Shown here piece after piece: positions 62,380 through 64,000 of a stretch of 64,000 nt of DNA; within the stretch, counting starts at the first letter, position 1, and the number at the start of each line of letters is the position of its first letter. The notes below the pieces were generated by a model. The model saw nothing but the letters and a program-made list of their open reading frames with translations. It ran no database searches and was not told the origin of the DNA. Made by a program: the position numbers and the translations under genes. The stretch lies in NCBI GenBank assembly GCA_964354345.1, contig CAYGZL010000023.1, positions 1 to 64,000 on the forward strand. Reading direction: 5' to 3'. The stretch is from CAYGZL01 sp964354345. GTDB lineage: Bacteria > Chloroflexota > Anaerolineae > Anaerolineales > UBA4823.

Positions 62380-63582
62380 TTACTTAGGAGCGGGGATATC
62401 TAGGGTTTGTTCGACCTTGTTATCCGCCCACTTGGTTGGATCTGCTGAGGTCACCTGGAAAACGAAGTACTTTGCCACAGTCAGATCGCCGATCTCGTTG
62501 AAATTAATTGTACCGGTGATGCCGGGGAAATCCTTCAGGGCACGCACCGCCTTGGCAACCGCTTCCCGGGTGGGCAGCTTGTTGCCAGCATCTTTAGCTG
62601 CATTTTCGATTGCCTTCAGGCAGATCGCCATTGAGTCATAGCTCTGTGCAGCGAACGGTTGGGGGTCATGACCAAACTTGGCCGTGAAATCTGTCAGGAA
62701 CTTAGCTGTGCCTGGGTACCCCTTAGCTGGGCCAGACACAGTTGAATAATAGGTTCCAGCGCCATCGAGTAAGGATTGCCCACCGATTTTCGCAGAATCT
62801 GATGAGTCAAAGCCATCATCGCTCAGGAGCATACCCTTAAATCCCTTTTCCCTGGCTTGCTTGAACAAGACGGCAGCCTGGGCCGACATACCGCCGAAGA
62901 AGATCACATCAGGGTTGGCAGACAATAAGGGATTGAGAATGGGGTCGAAGTTGGTTTTCTCCTCCGTTCCTTCAAACCCGGCCACCTGTTTGCCCTGTTT
63001 AGCAAATTCTTGCTTAAAGAATTCGGCGATGCCTTGACCGTAGGCCGTTTTATCATGAACGACATACGCATTTTTCATTCCCTTGGCAATCGCAAACTGG
63101 GCTGCCACTACACCCTGCATATCATCCCGACCGACGATGCGACTCACCTCAAGATAACCACGAGTGGTCACCTTTGGGTTAGTATTCGCTGGAGAGACAT
63201 TGGCTAAACCAGCGTTATGATATTCCTCAGATGATGGGATTTGTACACCTGAGTTATAGTGACCAACCACGCACAGGGTTGCTGGATCGGAGACTATTTG
63301 CTTGGAGTTGGCCACACCTGTGTTTGGGGTAGCCTGGTCATCGAATGGAGCCAGTTCGACCTTGAAGCCCATATCCTCGAGTGGTTTCTTGAGTTGCTCC
63401 ATACCTAGTTCAGCGCCATTCTTGATGTCTGCGCCAACCACCGATTGATCACCCGAGAGAGGGCTTTGGGTTGCGATTTTAATCGTTCCCTTGCTTCCTG
63501 CTGTAACTGTGGTGCTACAGGCAGCCAACACCAGGGATGCGATAATGATCAAAGATAGAATTGAGAGTAGCCGCTTATTCAT
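62380..63582 (-). CDS. livK: Branched-chain amino acid-binding lipoprotein LivK
   Basis: A 400-aa solute-binding protein: signal peptide with lipobox LVLAAC (Cys about 22), then the periplasmic-binding-protein type I fold (IATQSPLSGDQSVVGADIKN, VVGHYNSGVQIPSS, RDDMQGVVAAQFAIAKGMKN). It delivers the ligand to LivHM. TGGAGG lies about 10 nt before ATG 63582. Confidence 0.95.
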   Translation of the reverse strand: MNKRLLSILSLIIIASLVLAACSTTVTAGSKGTIKIATQSPLSGDQSVVGADIKNGAELGMEQLKKPLEDMGFKVELAPFDDQATPNTGVANSKQIVSDPATLCVVGHYNSGVQIPSSEEYHNAGLANVSPANTNPKVTTRGYLEVSRIVGRDDMQGVVAAQFAIAKGMKNAYVVHDKTAYGQGIAEFFKQEFAKQGKQVAGFEGTEEKTNFDPILNPLLSANPDVIFFGGMSAQAAVLFKQAREKGFKGMLLSDDGFDSSDSAKIGGQSLLDGAGTYYSTVSGPAKGYPGTAKFLTDFTAKFGHDPQPFAAQSYDSMAICLKAIENAAKDAGNKLPTREAVAKAVRALKDFPGITGTINFNEIGDLTVAKYFVFQVTSADPTKWADNKVEQTLDIPAPK

Positions 63583-63681
63583 AGACGTTCGTCCTCCATA
63601 TATTTTTATGCGATCCTTAGGAACAATTCCGCCATTCGCGGAGCGACCGATTGGGGGATGCTCAATCCAGTTTGGATGTAA

Positions 63682-63697
63682 GCTGGATCACCTCCTT
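63682..63697. other. 16-bp match to the 3' end of 16S rRNA in the livK leader
   Basis: The + strand reads GCTGGATCACCTCCTT, the canonical 16S 3' end including the anti-Shine-Dalgarno. The minus strand (sense for livK) therefore has an extended Shine-Dalgarno AAGGAGGTGATCC about 100 nt upstream of the livK start, with no long ORF after it. Confidence 0.75.
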
Positions 63698-63765
63698 AAA
63701 CATTCTCTAGAGTCTTCTATCCGATCCACAGTCATTTGGGGCAGTGATAAGTAATTTTACTTCAC

Positions 63766-63794
63766 TCTCTACAAAATGCTATACCTATTGTCAA
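63766..63794 (-). promoter_or_regulatory. Possible promoter of the liv operon
   Basis: On the minus strand: TTGACA (63794-63789), 17-nt spacer, TAGAGA (63771-63766). It would give a leader of about 180 nt containing the extended Shine-Dalgarno. Confidence 0.45.
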
Positions 63795-63816
63795 TGATTT
63801 GATAGTAATTTTATCA

Positions 63817-64000
63817 TCAACTTGACGCAGCCAGCCAAATACCAAATCCAATACACATTCCGCCCAGATAAAACATCAAAGATAATTGTTCTCCTAAAAA
63901 TATCGCACCAAGTGCTGAGCCCACGATAGGTTGCGCAAAGAAAGTTAATGAAGCGGTGTTCGCCTCCAGGAGCGAAAATGACATGTTCCATAAGTACATG
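63817..64000 (-). CDS. EamA/DMT family transporter, C-terminal fragment
   Basis: The last ~61 residues of a gene starting beyond the window. Two helices are visible (SALGAIFLGEQLSLMF and YLGGMCIGFGIWLA), with FFAQPIVGSALGAIFLGE being the typical EamA end repeat. It ends 23 bp before the predicted liv promoter. Confidence 0.75.
   Translation of the reverse strand, partial: MYLWNMSFSLLEANTASLTFFAQPIVGSALGAIFLGEQLSLMFYLGGMCIGFGIWLAASS

Overview
The window looks like a contiguous stretch of a Chloroflexota chromosome, most likely class Anaerolineae. This rests on protein types rather than rRNA: an ECF sigma factor followed by a DUF5667 protein, a protein with a Cys-rich N-terminus plus an NBR1-like Ig domain, a DUF5317 protein, a MalT-like ATPase fused to TPRs and a BTAD domain, a secreted cyanophycinase-like protein, twin CooC ATPases, and extracellular proteins with PT-rich linkers. 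No phage, insertion sequence or CRISPR array was recognised. No stretch over 300 bases lacks a gene once the small leader ORF at 20962-21054 is counted.

Layout. (1) 1-6.4 kb, + strand: end of a non-ribosomal peptide synthetase (A-PCP-TE), two paralogous sulfotransferases, an MFS exporter and a type II thioesterase, i.e. the end of a biosynthetic cluster. (2) 6.6-16.2 kb, + strand: a secreted DUF11-like protein, ECF sigma factor, DUF5667 protein, and a MacAB-like set (ATPase, NBR1-Ig protein, FtsX permease, HlyD adaptor). (3) PPK2 at 16.3 kb, convergent across a strong terminator with a heterodimeric ABC exporter (17.1-20.8 kb, - strand). That exporter has its own promoter, a 30-codon leader ORF and an attenuator. 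(4) 21-49 kb: mixed housekeeping genes, including a ferredoxin, a Ddl-like ligase, lipid enzymes, a stand-alone GyrA C-terminal propeller, tandem patatin, polyferredoxin with DUF362, Mut7-C, PIG-L, two CooC, cysS, cyanophycinase-like, thiolase, scpA, osmC, trx and murA. (5) 49.6-54.4 kb: tRNA-Asp, then a large regulator, a 45-aa membrane/secreted peptide, a DUF5317 protein and a 100-aa protein. (6) 54.4-63.6 kb, - strand: ABC-2 exporter with a PLDc_N protein, a carnitine-acyltransferase-like protein, and a complete branched-chain amino acid transporter (livFGMHK). An EamA transporter runs off the end.

Three observations stand out. First, a 16-bp palindromic element (CGGAAC-TACT-GTTCCG) occurs about 29 times between 960 and 11593 and was not seen in the remaining 52 kb. 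It lies inside genes in all three forward frames, supplies start and stop codons, and forms tandem arrays. A paralogous sulfotransferase without it shows a clean 12-residue insertion. Second, a leader peptide plus terminator/antiterminator precedes the ABC exporter, resembling antibiotic-induced ribosome-mediated attenuation. Third, a TPR/BTAD regulator next to a tiny exported peptide shares the octamer GGTGAGTG between both promoters. This looks like a possible peptide-sensing circuit that I cannot match to a described system.
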